Source of the DNA: JBFHES01 sp041584015
GTDB lineage: Bacteria; Bacteroidota; Bacteroidia; Bacteroidales; M50B96
Assembly (NCBI GenBank): GCA_041584015.1
Contig: JBFHES010000005.1
Span: 1-45,265, forward strand
Length of the DNA: 45,265 nucleotides
Direction of reading: 5' to 3'
Part shown: piece after piece, positions 9,409 through 18,124 of the stretch
Numbering within the stretch: the first letter of the stretch is position 1
Layout: every line of letters starts with the position of its first letter
Program-made: the position numbers and the translations under genes
The notes under the pieces: generated by a model
Database searches by the model: none
What the model saw: the letters and a program-made list of their open reading frames with translations, nothing else
Told to the model about the DNA's origin: nothing

Positions 9409-9880
9409 ATCCTTGTTTTTTAAGTTCTACTTCCATCTTTTTTAATGTGCGGGCTAATGTTTTTCCAATTGATGTAAATTTAATGTCAAGAACCTCAGAC
9501 ATCTCTTTATAGCTAAGGCCTTCGCTGTACAAAATCAATAAGGATCTTTCATACGATGCCAGATTATTAAGAGCTCTGTTTAGCAATTGCTTGTCTTCAG
9601 TTTTCTCAATTGCCAATGATGTTTCATCCAATCCTACGACCGCGTCCAAATCCGCTTGAACTGTGATATTTTTAAAGTGCTCAGAACATTTGTTGTAAAC
9701 AGCTTTGTAAAGCCAACTCTTAGGATAGCTTATGGTGTGCTTTTCCGATAGCTTCTCCCAAAAATAGATAAACACCTGTTGTAAGATTTCTTCAGTTAGG
9801 TCTTTGTCATGCAGCATGTTTTGCGCATATCGATATAGCGCAGGATAGTACTGTTGGTATATGTGATTGAATTGCTTCAA
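9392..9880 (-). CDS. ECF RNA polymerase sigma factor
   Basis: 162 residues. Sigma region 2 covers about 7-70 (YRYAQNML, EEILQQVFIYFWE, SWLYKAVYN) and region 4 about 105-155 (YERSLLILYSEGLSYKEMSEVLDI, then a helix-turn-helix ending KTLARTLKKM). The reading frame opens with TTG at 9880. An in-frame TAA lies five codons upstream and the next Met is residue 22, inside region 2, so TTG is very probably the real start. It heads the minus-strand operon sigma / anti-sigma / propeller protein and is divergent from a NarL-type regulator. ECF factors of this type usually activate their own operon; no ECF-specific promoter could be assigned with confidence. Confidence 0.88.
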   Translation of the reverse strand: MKQFNHIYQQYYPALYRYAQNMLHDKDLTEEILQQVFIYFWEKLSEKHTISYPKSWLYKAVYNKCSEHFKNITVQADLDAVVGLDETSLAIEKTEDKQLLNRALNNLASYERSLLILYSEGLSYKEMSEVLDIKFTSIGKTLARTLKKMEVELKKQGYEMFV

Positions 9881-10053
9881 GCGTTTGTGTTTTTAGATAA
9901 GTATCAAAAACGCGCTATTTGTGACAAAATTGAGCATAAATTTTACGAATATTTTTAATGGCTAGTTTATAAGTTATTTTTATTTCGCAAAATAAACCAT
10001 CAAAACTCTTTGTAATCCTGATAACAATCAATCTTTCTTCTAAAAAAGAATTT

Positions 10054-10061
10054 TATTTTTG
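10054..10061 (+). promoter_or_regulatory. Putative -7 element for the NarL-type regulator
   Basis: TATTTTTG fits the TAnnTTTG box and ends 21 bases before the ATG of the response regulator. A TTTC lies 16 bases upstream, a suboptimal -33 match. Confidence 0.5.
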
Positions 10062-10082
10062 TCAACTGATACCACTTGAAAT

Positions 10083-10730
10083 ATGGATAAGCTCATCAAT
10101 GTATTTATTGTTGACGACCATGAAATTTTCCGCAACGGATTAAAAATGGTTTTAAGCAAGCTCAAGTATATATCAATTGTTGGAGAAGCATCTAATGGTC
10201 AGGAATTCCTTGACAAGATGCCAACAGTTGAAGTTGACGTGGTATTGCTTGATATTGAAATGCCGGTTATGAATGGTATCGATGCAGCAAAGCTTGCCGT
10301 TAAGCATCATCCAAATCTTAAGATAATTGCCCTTACCATGTTTAATGATGAAGATTATATTCAGAGCATGATGGATGCGGGTGCTAAAGGTTTTCTTATT
10401 AAAAACATTAATAAAGATACCCTTGATAAAGCCATACAAATGGTTGCTATGGGTGGCAATTACTACAGCGAGGAATTATTCGATTTCTTTACCAGAAGAA
10501 TGAGCAAAGAAGAGAAGTCGATTAAAGCAGAGCTACATCTCACTAATCGCGAGAAAGAAATCTTACAACTTTTGGTTGAGGGTTTGAGTAATAAGGAAAT
10601 TGCTGATCGTTTATTTGTGTCTGAGAGAACGATTGTTGGTCACAAAACAAATCTTCTTGCCAAAACAAACTGTCGCAATACGGTAAACCTATTGGCATTT
10701 GCCATAAAAAATGGTTTGGTCGAGATTTAA
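10083..10730 (+). CDS. NarL/FixJ-family response regulator
   Basis: 215 residues. The receiver (about 5-122) has DD at 11-12, phosphoacceptor Asp57 in VVLLDIEMPVMNG, Thr in ALTMF and Lys in LIKN. The C-terminal LuxR-type helix-turn-helix (about 150-212) starts LTNREKEILQLLVEGLSNKEIADRLFVSERTIVGHK. All conserved positions are present. It is a cytoplasmic transcription factor activated by phosphorylation, but no kinase gene is adjacent, so its partner is encoded elsewhere; the hybrid kinases at the left edge are separated from it by other operons. An SRPBCC gene follows after 18 bases and is probably in the same transcript. Confidence 0.95.
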   Translation: MDKLINVFIVDDHEIFRNGLKMVLSKLKYISIVGEASNGQEFLDKMPTVEVDVVLLDIEMPVMNGIDAAKLAVKHHPNLKIIALTMFNDEDYIQSMMDAGAKGFLIKNINKDTLDKAIQMVAMGGNYYSEELFDFFTRRMSKEEKSIKAELHLTNREKEILQLLVEGLSNKEIADRLFVSERTIVGHKTNLLAKTNCRNTVNLLAFAIKNGLVEI

Positions 10731-10748
10731 TAATCTAAAAACAAGCTT

Positions 10749-11189
10749 ATGAAATTTACATGTTCAGTAGAGATTAATGCTCCGCGCGATAAGGTTATAG
10801 CATTGTTTCAGGCAGCAGAATACTACCCACAATGGCAAGATGGTTTTATTAGTATTACACCAATCAGTGGCGACCCCGGAAAAGCTGATTCAAAAGCCTT
10901 GATATTATTCAAAGCAGGTAAGCGTGAAATTCAATTAACAGAGACAATTATTGAGAATGCATTGCCCGAGTACTTTAGTGGATTGTACGAGGCTAAGGAA
11001 ATGACCAACACCAATCTTAGCAGGTTTAGTGTGTTAAGCAATGGAAATACGCTTTACGAGTCGGATGTTGAATATACCCAGTTTAATGGTTTTATGCCAA
11101 AGTTGATGGGGAAGCTTATGCCTGGCATGTTTAAAAAGCAGGTGCAGAAGTGGATGGATCAGTTTAAGGTATTTGTGGAGAAACAGTAG
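10749..11189 (+). CDS. SRPBCC (polyketide cyclase-like) family protein, cytoplasmic
   Basis: 146 residues with no signal or membrane helix. The opening MKFTCSVEINAPRDKVIALF and the Trp-containing AEYYPQWQDGF are typical starts of the SRPBCC helix-grip fold. The C-terminal amphipathic helix (about 118-145) is rich in Met and Lys and would line the cavity. No enzyme-specific motif is visible and the ligand is unknown. It sits 18 bases behind the response regulator. Its stop lies only 4 bases from the convergent stop of the TIGR02757 gene, with no room for a separate terminator. It is unlike the membrane-anchored SRPBCC protein at 6991 outside the fold-level motif. Confidence 0.8.
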   Translation: MKFTCSVEINAPRDKVIALFQAAEYYPQWQDGFISITPISGDPGKADSKALILFKAGKREIQLTETIIENALPEYFSGLYEAKEMTNTNLSRFSVLSNGNTLYESDVEYTQFNGFMPKLMGKLMPGMFKKQVQKWMDQFKVFVEKQ

Positions 11190-11193
11190 TACT

Positions 11194-11961
11194 CTAGAAC
11201 TTCTCAAACACACCTAAGCCAAATAAGGCAAAATCGAATTTAATAGGATCAAGCGAATCAAACTCCTGGAGGCTTTTGGTCAGCTCCATTACTGCTTTCC
11301 AGTCATTCTGTTTGCGAATTAGTAAGCCCAGTTTCCTGCCTGTATTGCCTGAGTGTACATCAAGTGGAATGCGCAAATCTGCGCTATTCATGTTCTTCCA
11401 CAAGCCAAAATGTACACCTCGCTTATCGTTTCTCACCATCCACATTAAGAACATGTTTAGCCGTTTAGCTGCCGAATTTTTTGCAACCGAAGAAATGTGC
11501 CTGGAGCTTCTTGTCTCAAATGGAACTTCGAAAAATGTTTCACGAAAATGAACCAAGCTTTGGTAAACAGAGCGTTCTGGACTATATTCTTGCAGGAATA
11601 CTTGCTCAAGTCCTTGATGATTTAGATATATGTTCTTTAGCGATTCAATAAAAAATTGCAAATCGATACCATTAAATGTACGATGAACAAAAGAAGAAAG
11701 TCGGGATAAATCCTTAGCTGAATGATGAATAACAAAATCGTGAGGTTCGTTGTCAAGTAGGTCGACAATTCGTTTCGCATTTTTTATAATGGTGGTGCGT
11801 TGACCCCAAGCAATAGTGGCAGTTAAAAAGGCGGCAATTTCAATGTCTTCTTTTTTCGAGAACTGATGAGGTACCTGTATTGGATCTGTTTCAATGAAGC
11901 CCGGCTGATTATACAAATCATGTTTCTCATCAAGGAATTGTTTTATCTCGGATCTATTCAT
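11194..11961 (-). CDS. TIGR02757 family protein
   Basis: 255 residues from the ATG at 11961. A longer frame reaches a TTG at 11985, but that codon lies inside the hairpin terminator of the upstream gene, so the shorter start is preferred. The sequence matches the TIGR02757 (DUF2400) family widespread in Bacteroidota: IAAFLTATIAWGQRTTII, DFVIHHS, a central helical part with FVHRTFNGIDL, and FLMWMVRNDKRGVHFGLWKN followed by IPLDVHSGNTGRKLGL. The alpha-helical pattern with a late conserved Asp resembles the helix-hairpin-helix DNA glycosylase fold, but an enzymatic activity has not been established for the family as far as I know. It lies downstream of pepD, probably transcribed from its own weak signal or by read-through. 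Confidence 0.8.
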   Translation of the reverse strand: MNRSEIKQFLDEKHDLYNQPGFIETDPIQVPHQFSKKEDIEIAAFLTATIAWGQRTTIIKNAKRIVDLLDNEPHDFVIHHSAKDLSRLSSFVHRTFNGIDLQFFIESLKNIYLNHQGLEQVFLQEYSPERSVYQSLVHFRETFFEVPFETRSSRHISSVAKNSAAKRLNMFLMWMVRNDKRGVHFGLWKNMNSADLRIPLDVHSGNTGRKLGLLIRKQNDWKAVMELTKSLQEFDSLDPIKFDFALFGLGVFEKF

Positions 11962-11974
11962 AGGTGTATAAAAG

Positions 11975-11999
11975 AAGAGCCGCAAAAATTGCGGCTCTT
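11975..11999 (-). terminator. Intrinsic terminator of pepD
   Basis: Perfect 11-bp stem (11975-11985 and 11989-11999) with a 3-base loop, GC-rich core GAGCCGC, followed on the minus strand by CTTCTTTTATA. It lies 22 bases after the pepD stop. On the plus strand it is also followed by a short T-run. Confidence 0.8.
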
Positions 12000-12021
12000 T
12001 TATAATGTGTGATGTATGTAT

Positions 12022-13482
12022 CTATTTTTTAGGAATGTTCTTTAAGGTTTCAAGTAAGAAGTCATAGAACTTCTTAACCGTATCAATATTCACTTTCTCG
12101 TCTGGTGAGTGAGGGAAGCGAATGGTTGGTCCAAAAGAAATCATATCCCAGTTCGGGTATGGCCCACCAAGGATACCGCACTCTAAACCTGCGTGAATAG
12201 CTTTGATTTCAGGAATTTTACCATACTTATTGTTATAAACATCTTGCATAGTTTTTAGAATAGGAGAGTCCATATTTGGCTTCCATCCCGGATAAGCACC
12301 GTCGAACCAAACCTTACCACCAGCTAAGGTAAACACAGCTTCAATACGACCTGCTAAAGAATCTTTTGCAGAATCAACTGAGCTGCGCATTAAGCAGGCT
12401 ACCCTAATTTTCTTGTCACCTGATTTTACGATTGCAAGGTTTGTTGAAGTTTCAGTTAATCCTGGCATTGAATCACTCATTCTGATTACTCCATTCGGAC
12501 AAGCCCTAACTGCTCTTGACACGTTGTTTTGTGTTTTTTCATCAATAAGAAATGCAGGCATATCAGCAGGCATCGCTTCAATATTCATGAAAGGTTCTGT
12601 TGCAGCTAATTCCTGACTTGTTATCGCATTGTATGCTTTTACAAATTCAACAAATTTATCAGCATTTTCAGCAGGAACAGTAACAACCGCAAAAGCTTCA
12701 CGTGGGATAGCATTTCGTAAACTACCACCATCAACGCTTGCTAATCTTAAACCTAGGTCTTCTCCAGCTTTTTGTACCAAGCGGAACATTAATTTATTTG
12801 CATTGCCGCGTCCAAGAATAATATCCATTCCGGAGTGACCACCTTTTAGTCCGGTGATGGCAATTTTGAATGCCTTAACACCAGCAGGAACTGCAACCTC
12901 TTCGTAGTCAAATTCAATATTTGCATCTTCACCTCCAGCACAACCAACATATAGTTCGCCTTCATCTTCAGAATCCATATTAATTAAAATGTCTCCGTTA
13001 AGAATGCCAGCCTTAAGCCCGTTTGCACCGGTCATGCCCGTTTCTTCATCGCTAGTAAATAAAGCTTCTACTGGTCCGTGAACCAAATCAGTTGCCTCTA
13101 ATACAGCCATGGCAGCAGCAACTCCCATTCCGTTATCAGCACCTAAAGTAGTTCCGTTGGCAGTTACCCATTCACCATCAATTAATGTTTCAATAGGATC
13201 TGTCTCAAAATTGTGATCCTTATCACTGTTTTTCTGCGGAACCATGTCAAGGTGCCCTTGTAAAACAACACCCATACGATCTTCCATTCCAGCTGTAGCA
13301 GGCTTTTTAATGATAATATTTCCTACTTCGTCTTTAATGGTTTCAAGCCCAAGGTCGTTACCAAACTTCACCATGAATGCTTGAATAGCATCTTCATGTT
13401 TTGATGGACGAGGAATTTGAGTGAGGCTATAGAAATGTTTCCAAATCGCCTTTGGTTCTAAATTCAGGATTTCTTTACTCAT
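12022..13482 (-). CDS. pepD: Aminoacyl-histidine dipeptidase (M20 metallopeptidase)
   Basis: 486-residue cytoplasmic dizinc peptidase that cleaves Xaa-His and other dipeptides. The metal ligands are His77 (LQGHLDMV), Asp116 (LGADNGMG), Glu147 (SDEETGMTG), Asp170 (MDSEDEG) and His458 (RFPHSPDE). The catalytic pair is Asp79 and Glu146. Their spacing equals that of the characterised Vibrio PepD, shifted by three residues, which supports the specific call rather than a general M20 one. The lid/dimerisation domain lies in the middle (about 190-390). The gene is monocistronic in appearance, with its own hairpin terminator 22 bases downstream and a 210-base gap to the divergent TetR gene. The role would be use of peptides as amino-acid source. 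Confidence 0.95.
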   Translation of the reverse strand: MSKEILNLEPKAIWKHFYSLTQIPRPSKHEDAIQAFMVKFGNDLGLETIKDEVGNIIIKKPATAGMEDRMGVVLQGHLDMVPQKNSDKDHNFETDPIETLIDGEWVTANGTTLGADNGMGVAAAMAVLEATDLVHGPVEALFTSDEETGMTGANGLKAGILNGDILINMDSEDEGELYVGCAGGEDANIEFDYEEVAVPAGVKAFKIAITGLKGGHSGMDIILGRGNANKLMFRLVQKAGEDLGLRLASVDGGSLRNAIPREAFAVVTVPAENADKFVEFVKAYNAITSQELAATEPFMNIEAMPADMPAFLIDEKTQNNVSRAVRACPNGVIRMSDSMPGLTETSTNLAIVKSGDKKIRVACLMRSSVDSAKDSLAGRIEAVFTLAGGKVWFDGAYPGWKPNMDSPILKTMQDVYNNKYGKIPEIKAIHAGLECGILGGPYPNWDMISFGPTIRFPHSPDEKVNIDTVKKFYDFLLETLKNIPKK

Positions 13483-13692
13483 GATATTTTTTTTAATGAT
13501 TGTCTAAAAATTGGAGCACTAAAGTATAAGAAATATTTTTATTACAGGTGGATTTAACACTTTTTATAAATTCGAACAGCAGCCTAGCTGTGTATCATAA
13601 TTGATTTGGTTGAAATGCCAATTCTATTTTCAGAACTTGAAAAAAAAATGATCTTTGACCAAGATTATAGCTGCAGAATGAATATTCACTAA

Positions 13693-14283
13693 ATGAAGGA
13701 TAACGATAAACGCGCCAAGATAATTGAAACTGGTTTTTATCTTCTGGATAAGAATGGGTATCATGGCACGGGAATTAGTGATATCCTTAAGCATGCACAA
13801 ATTCCGAAGGGCTCCTTCTACCATTATTTCAAAAGTAAAGAAGAATTTACAGTTGAAGTAATTAAGTTTTATACTGATACGGTGCTGGATGGAATTGATT
13901 CTGTTCTTCAGGATAATACAGCAAGTCCTTCTGCTCGATTAACAAAGCTTTATGCGGATTATGCGGAGCTTTACTTTAAAAGCAACTTAATTCCATATGG
14001 TGGATTTGCAAGCAAACTAAATCAAGAAGTTGGCGATGTCTCGGAGATCATACGAAATGCAGCTAATGAGGTGTATTCGCGCATCAGACAAGCGCATATT
14101 AACTGCTTACAGGAGGCGGTGAATATTGGAGAACTGCAAGCGGATACAAACGTGAATATGCTGGCCGAAATAATAATTTATGCATGGGAAGGGGCATTGC
14201 TTCGAATGAAAGGCTCTTATTCTAATTATTCATTATCAATTTTTACAGAGATGCTGGAACAGGTTTTTCTTCGTAAAAAATAA
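13693..14283 (+). CDS. TetR/AcrR-family transcriptional regulator
   Basis: 196 residues. The N-terminal DNA-binding domain (about 7-55) has the TetR pattern: RAKIIETGFYLLDKNGYHGTGISDILKHAQIPKGSFYHYFKSKEEF, of which the helix-turn-helix ends in the conserved YHYF. The C-terminal two-thirds is the all-helical ligand-binding and dimer part and is not diagnostic of a ligand. It lies 44 bases upstream of a FucP-type sugar transporter and a sugar nucleotidyltransferase on the same strand, so it probably regulates this small cluster and is autoregulated. It is divergent from pepD. No clear palindromic operator was found in the 210-base upstream gap. Confidence 0.9.
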   Translation: MKDNDKRAKIIETGFYLLDKNGYHGTGISDILKHAQIPKGSFYHYFKSKEEFTVEVIKFYTDTVLDGIDSVLQDNTASPSARLTKLYADYAELYFKSNLIPYGGFASKLNQEVGDVSEIIRNAANEVYSRIRQAHINCLQEAVNIGELQADTNVNMLAEIIIYAWEGALLRMKGSYSNYSLSIFTEMLEQVFLRKK

Positions 14284-14327
14284 CAACTGATTTTATTTAT
14301 TTTTCACAACTATATTAGACACAAATT

Positions 14328-15596
14328 ATGCACAACAGTACAAAAAAAGGCACAACGGAAAGTTTCTTACCAATTCTGATTATTGGAGCATTATTTTTTA
14401 TCTTTGGTTTTGTTACCTGGTTGAATGCTACATTAATACCCTACTTAAAACTCGCTTGCGAACTATCCACATTCGATTCCATGTTGGTTGCCTTCGCTTT
14501 TTATATCTCTTATTTTGTCATGGCTTTGCCATCATCATGGGTACTTGAAAAAGTTGGATTTAAAAATGGAATGTCAGTAGGATTGTCGGTTATGGCATTA
14601 GGCTCTTTGATTTTTATTCCTGCTGCAATGAGCCGAACATACTGGATGTTTTTGGTAGGTCTATTTGTTCAGGGTGCAGGCTTAACAGTTTTGCAGGCGG
14701 CTTCCAATCCATATGTAACAATATTAGGTCCAATTGAAAGTGCAGCACGCCGCATTAGTATCATGGGTATTGCCAATAAGGTTGCAGGTATTATTAGTCC
14801 GGCTATCCTTGGCGCCATTGTTCTAAAAGGAGCTGATGAACTTGTTGAGCAGATGGAGTTAATGACCATAAGTGAAAAGGCTATGGAGCTTGACGCTCTC
14901 TCATCGAGAGTAATTACACCATATATTATAATGGCCGCAGTTCTGATAGTTTTGGCTGTTATGATTACTTATTCATCATTGCCGAAAATTAACACCGACG
15001 AAGAGGAGCATGAAGGAGCTACGAAGAAGAGCATCTTTAAATATACCTATCTCTGGTTGGGCGTTTTATCAATTTTTGTATACGTTGGTGTTGAGGTAAT
15101 TGCTGTTGATACTTTAATTAGTTATGGTAATTCATTGGGCTTTGAATTTGCTGAAGCAAAGAATTTTGCATCCTTCACTTTAGTAGCAATGATATTAGGT
15201 TATTTTGTTGGGATATTTTTAATCCCCAAATACATTTCTCAATCAAAGGCCTTAGCAATTATGGCTATTTTGGGAGTTGTATTTACTGCTTCGGCTGTAC
15301 TAACCACAGGTTATACTTCTGTTTTATCAATTGCATTATTGGGGTTTGCGAACTCACTAATGTGGCCAGCTATTTGGCCACTATCCATTGAAGGTCTTGG
15401 ACGATACACAAAGATTGGATCAGCGCTACTAATAATGGGTATTTCCGGTGGAGCATTGTTACCATTGGTGTATGGTAAGCTTGCAGAAATAGGAAGCGTA
15501 GGTTCGCAAAATGCTTACTTAATAATGATACCTTGTTATTTATTTATCTTGTTCTTTGCAAGTAAAGGACATAAATTAGGTCGAACAACAAATTAA
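14328..15596 (+). CDS. Sugar MFS transporter, FucP/glucose-galactose family
   Basis: 422-residue inner-membrane permease with about 12 hydrophobic helices. Family signatures are FFIFGFVTWLNATLIPYLK at helix 1, the YFVMALPSSWVLEKVGFKNGM loop after helix 2, and GLFVQGAGLTVLQAASNPYV at helix 4, all typical of the H+-coupled fucose/glucose/galactose symporters. The central cytoplasmic loop contains an acidic EEEHEG stretch. Its neighbour 6 bases downstream is a nucleotidyltransferase, and a TetR regulator lies upstream, so the cluster looks like uptake plus activation of a sugar, although no sugar kinase or isomerase is present. The substrate is not determinable from sequence. Confidence 0.9.
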   Translation: MHNSTKKGTTESFLPILIIGALFFIFGFVTWLNATLIPYLKLACELSTFDSMLVAFAFYISYFVMALPSSWVLEKVGFKNGMSVGLSVMALGSLIFIPAAMSRTYWMFLVGLFVQGAGLTVLQAASNPYVTILGPIESAARRISIMGIANKVAGIISPAILGAIVLKGADELVEQMELMTISEKAMELDALSSRVITPYIIMAAVLIVLAVMITYSSLPKINTDEEEHEGATKKSIFKYTYLWLGVLSIFVYVGVEVIAVDTLISYGNSLGFEFAEAKNFASFTLVAMILGYFVGIFLIPKYISQSKALAIMAILGVVFTASAVLTTGYTSVLSIALLGFANSLMWPAIWPLSIEGLGRYTKIGSALLIMGISGGALLPLVYGKLAEIGSVGSQNAYLIMIPCYLFILFFASKGHKLGRTTN

Positions 15597-15602
15597 TAAT
15601 AT

Positions 15603-16502
15603 ATGAAACCAACACTTCTAATTTTAGCCGCAGGCATGGGAAGCCGCTTTGGCGGACTTAAGCAAATTTCCCCAGTGGGGCCTTCAGGTGAAGCTATAAT
15701 AGAATATTCAATATACGATGCTATAAATGCTGGCTTTGGTAAAGTGGTATTTGTCATCAGAAAATCTTTTGAAAAGGAGTTTAGAGCAATATTTGACCCT
15801 AAGTTAAAAGGTAGGATTGAGGTTGAATATGTGTTCCAGGAACTAGATAATTTACCCGATGGGTTTAAATTGCCCGAGGGGCGTGAGAAACCATGGGGGA
15901 CCGGTCATGCAATTCTTGTTGCTAAGGATGTAATTAAGGAACCTTTTGCTGCAATTAATGCTGACGACTTTTATGGAACTGCAGCCTATAAGGCCATGGC
16001 AGATTTCCTCATTAACGATCAGGATCCCACTGTATACAGTATGATCGGCTATCGTCTGGATAATACACTTTCTGATTTTGGCTTTGTTTCAAGAGGTGTC
16101 TGTCAGACCGAAAATAACGGTAACTTGACAGAAATAATTGAGCGAACTAAAATTCAAAAAAACGGTGGGCATATTGAGTTCACTGATGAAGATGGTACAA
16201 CAATGATATTGAAAGGTGACGAGACAGTTTCAATGAATTTCTGGGGCTTTAAGCCTAATATGTTCGCACATTTAAATGAACTATTCGTAAACTTTTTAAA
16301 GGAAAGTATTCAGGTTGAGAAATCAGAATTTTATATTCCGTTTGCTGTATTCGATTTGATAAATAAGCGAGTTGTATCGGCAAAAGTAATTGAAGCCGAT
16401 TCTCCTTGGTTTGGAGTTACTTATAAAGATGATCAACCTTTTGTGGTTGAAAAAATTAATGCTATGATTTCTGAAGGAGTTTATCCTAGTAAGCTTTGGT
16501 AG
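15603..16502 (+). CDS. Sugar-phosphate nucleotidyltransferase family protein
   Basis: 299 residues with a GT-A/Rossmann nucleotidyltransferase fold. The N-terminus LLILAAGMGSRFGGLKQ is the nucleotide-binding signature of the family, followed by the PVGPSGEAIIEYSIYDA loop, EKPWGTGHAILVA, and NADDFYG, whose Asp residues would bind the metal. The family activates sugar-1-phosphates with NTPs; this subtype is common in Bacteroidota and I cannot assign the sugar. It ends the TetR / transporter / transferase cluster, with only 6 bases between it and the transporter gene, and a strong terminator follows. A link to surface polysaccharide synthesis is possible but not shown. Confidence 0.85.
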   Translation: MKPTLLILAAGMGSRFGGLKQISPVGPSGEAIIEYSIYDAINAGFGKVVFVIRKSFEKEFRAIFDPKLKGRIEVEYVFQELDNLPDGFKLPEGREKPWGTGHAILVAKDVIKEPFAAINADDFYGTAAYKAMADFLINDQDPTVYSMIGYRLDNTLSDFGFVSRGVCQTENNGNLTEIIERTKIQKNGGHIEFTDEDGTTMILKGDETVSMNFWGFKPNMFAHLNELFVNFLKESIQVEKSEFYIPFAVFDLINKRVVSAKVIEADSPWFGVTYKDDQPFVVEKINAMISEGVYPSKLW

Positions 16503-16517
16503 AAAAAATAGTTCATG

Positions 16518-16554
16518 AAAAAGCCCCAATTGATACATTCAATTGGGGCTTTTT
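16518..16554. terminator. Bidirectional intrinsic terminator
   Basis: Perfect 16-bp stem (16518-16533 and 16539-16554) with a 5-base loop and core AGCCCCAATTGA. A-run on the left, eight Ts on the right. It serves the convergent nucleotidyltransferase and carboxylase operons. Confidence 0.92.
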
Positions 16555-16562
16555 TTTATATC

Positions 16563-18107
16563 CTATAATGGAATATTTCCATGCTTTTTCATTGGATTTT
16601 GCTCGCTCTTGTTGCGAGTCATTTCGAGCGCCTGAATCAGTTTTTTCCTGGTATCACGCGGATAAATTATTTCGTCGATGTACCCCAGCTCAGCTGCTCT
16701 ATATGGATTTGCAAAAGCCTCCTTATATTCTTCGACTGCTTTTACTTTGTCCTCATCATTCAAATGTCGATACAGAATATTAACTGCACCGTCTGCACCC
16801 ATTACAGCAATTTCTGCCGATGGATAAGCATAATTAATATCGGCACCAATATGTTTGCTCGACATTACATCATAAGCACCACCATAGGCTTTACGCGTGA
16901 TCAACGTGATTTTTGGCACTGTAGCTTCTGCAAAGGCGTAAAGTAGTTTTGCTCCGTGTTTGATAATGCCGCCGTACTCTTGATCTGTTCCTGGTAAGAA
17001 GCCCGGAACATCAACTAGTGTAATTATTGGAATGTTAAAGGCGTCGCAGAAACGTACAAATCTAGCCGCTTTTGTACTTGAATTGATATCAAGAACACCC
17101 GCATAGTTTGCAGGCTGGTTGGCAACAAATCCAACTGACAAACCATTCATTCTTGCAAATCCAACTACTATGTTGGCAGCATAATGCTCCTGAACTTCGA
17201 AAAAGTAATTATTGTCGGTAATCGAATGAATAAGTTCCTTAATATCATATGGCTTATTCGGATCAGCAGGTACAAGCGACATTAGCTTTTCATCAGCTCT
17301 GTCAATTGGATCTGCATTTTGACTTATCGGTGCATCTTCAATATTATTAGATGGTAGGAATGAAAGCAATTCTCTAATCATCATTATGCTTTGCTCATCA
17401 TCTTCAGACATGAAATGTGCTACACCACTTTTTGTGTTATGTGTAACAGCTCCGCCCAATTCTTTTTTAGTAACCTCTTCATGCGTAACCGATTTAACCA
17501 CATCAGGTCCTGTCACAAACATATAACTGCTATCTTTTACCATAAAGATGAAATCCGTTAATGCTGGAGAATAAACAGCACCACCAGCACATGGTCCTAG
17601 AATAGCTGAGATTTGTGGAATTACACCTGAAGCTTTTACATTCAATAGGAAAATATCTGCATAACCCGCAAGACTTTGCACTCCTTCCTGAATACGTGCA
17701 CCTCCAGAATCATTCAGACCAATTATTGGAGCACCATTCTTCATTGCAAGTTTAGTAACCTTAATAATCTTATCGGCGTTGGTGCGACTAAGCGATCCAC
17801 CAAAAACAGTAAAATCTTGTGCATACACGTAAACAGTGCGACCGTCAACTTTACCATATCCCGATACGACTCCGTCACCTGGGAACTTTGATTTGTCCAT
17901 GTCAAAATCTGTAGTTCTATGAACCACATACTTATCCAGCTCAACAAATGTATTAGCATCCAGCAAAATGTTAATTCGCTCCCTAGCAGTTAATCTGCCG
18001 GCTGCATGTTGCTTTTCTATTCTTGCTTTACCTCCGCCCAATTCAGCTTCGGCATCTTTTATCTCTAGTCTTTTATATTTGTCTTCGTTCGTTATCATTA
18101 TTGGCAT
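16563..18107 (-). CDS. Acyl-CoA carboxylase, carboxyltransferase subunit (propionyl-CoA carboxylase beta type)
   Basis: 514 residues with two crotonase-like halves. Family motifs are ARIEKQHAAGRLTARERI near the N-terminus, LNDSGGARIQEGV and LGPCAGGAVYSPALTDF in the first half, and DVPGFLPGTDQEYGGIIKHGAKLLYA and ITRKAYGGAYDVM in the second. It transfers carboxyl from carboxybiotin to an acyl-CoA, most likely propionyl-CoA. The same family includes the alpha subunit of Na+-pumping methylmalonyl-CoA decarboxylase; the adjacent biotin carboxylase argues for a carboxylase. It is last in the operon, 17 bases after the biotin carrier gene. A second ATG three codons in (18098) could be the start. Confidence 0.92.
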   Translation of the reverse strand: MPIMITNEDKYKRLEIKDAEAELGGGKARIEKQHAAGRLTARERINILLDANTFVELDKYVVHRTTDFDMDKSKFPGDGVVSGYGKVDGRTVYVYAQDFTVFGGSLSRTNADKIIKVTKLAMKNGAPIIGLNDSGGARIQEGVQSLAGYADIFLLNVKASGVIPQISAILGPCAGGAVYSPALTDFIFMVKDSSYMFVTGPDVVKSVTHEEVTKKELGGAVTHNTKSGVAHFMSEDDEQSIMMIRELLSFLPSNNIEDAPISQNADPIDRADEKLMSLVPADPNKPYDIKELIHSITDNNYFFEVQEHYAANIVVGFARMNGLSVGFVANQPANYAGVLDINSSTKAARFVRFCDAFNIPIITLVDVPGFLPGTDQEYGGIIKHGAKLLYAFAEATVPKITLITRKAYGGAYDVMSSKHIGADINYAYPSAEIAVMGADGAVNILYRHLNDEDKVKAVEEYKEAFANPYRAAELGYIDEIIYPRDTRKKLIQALEMTRNKSEQNPMKKHGNIPL

Positions 18108-18124
18108 TTTTACGATTCGTATTC

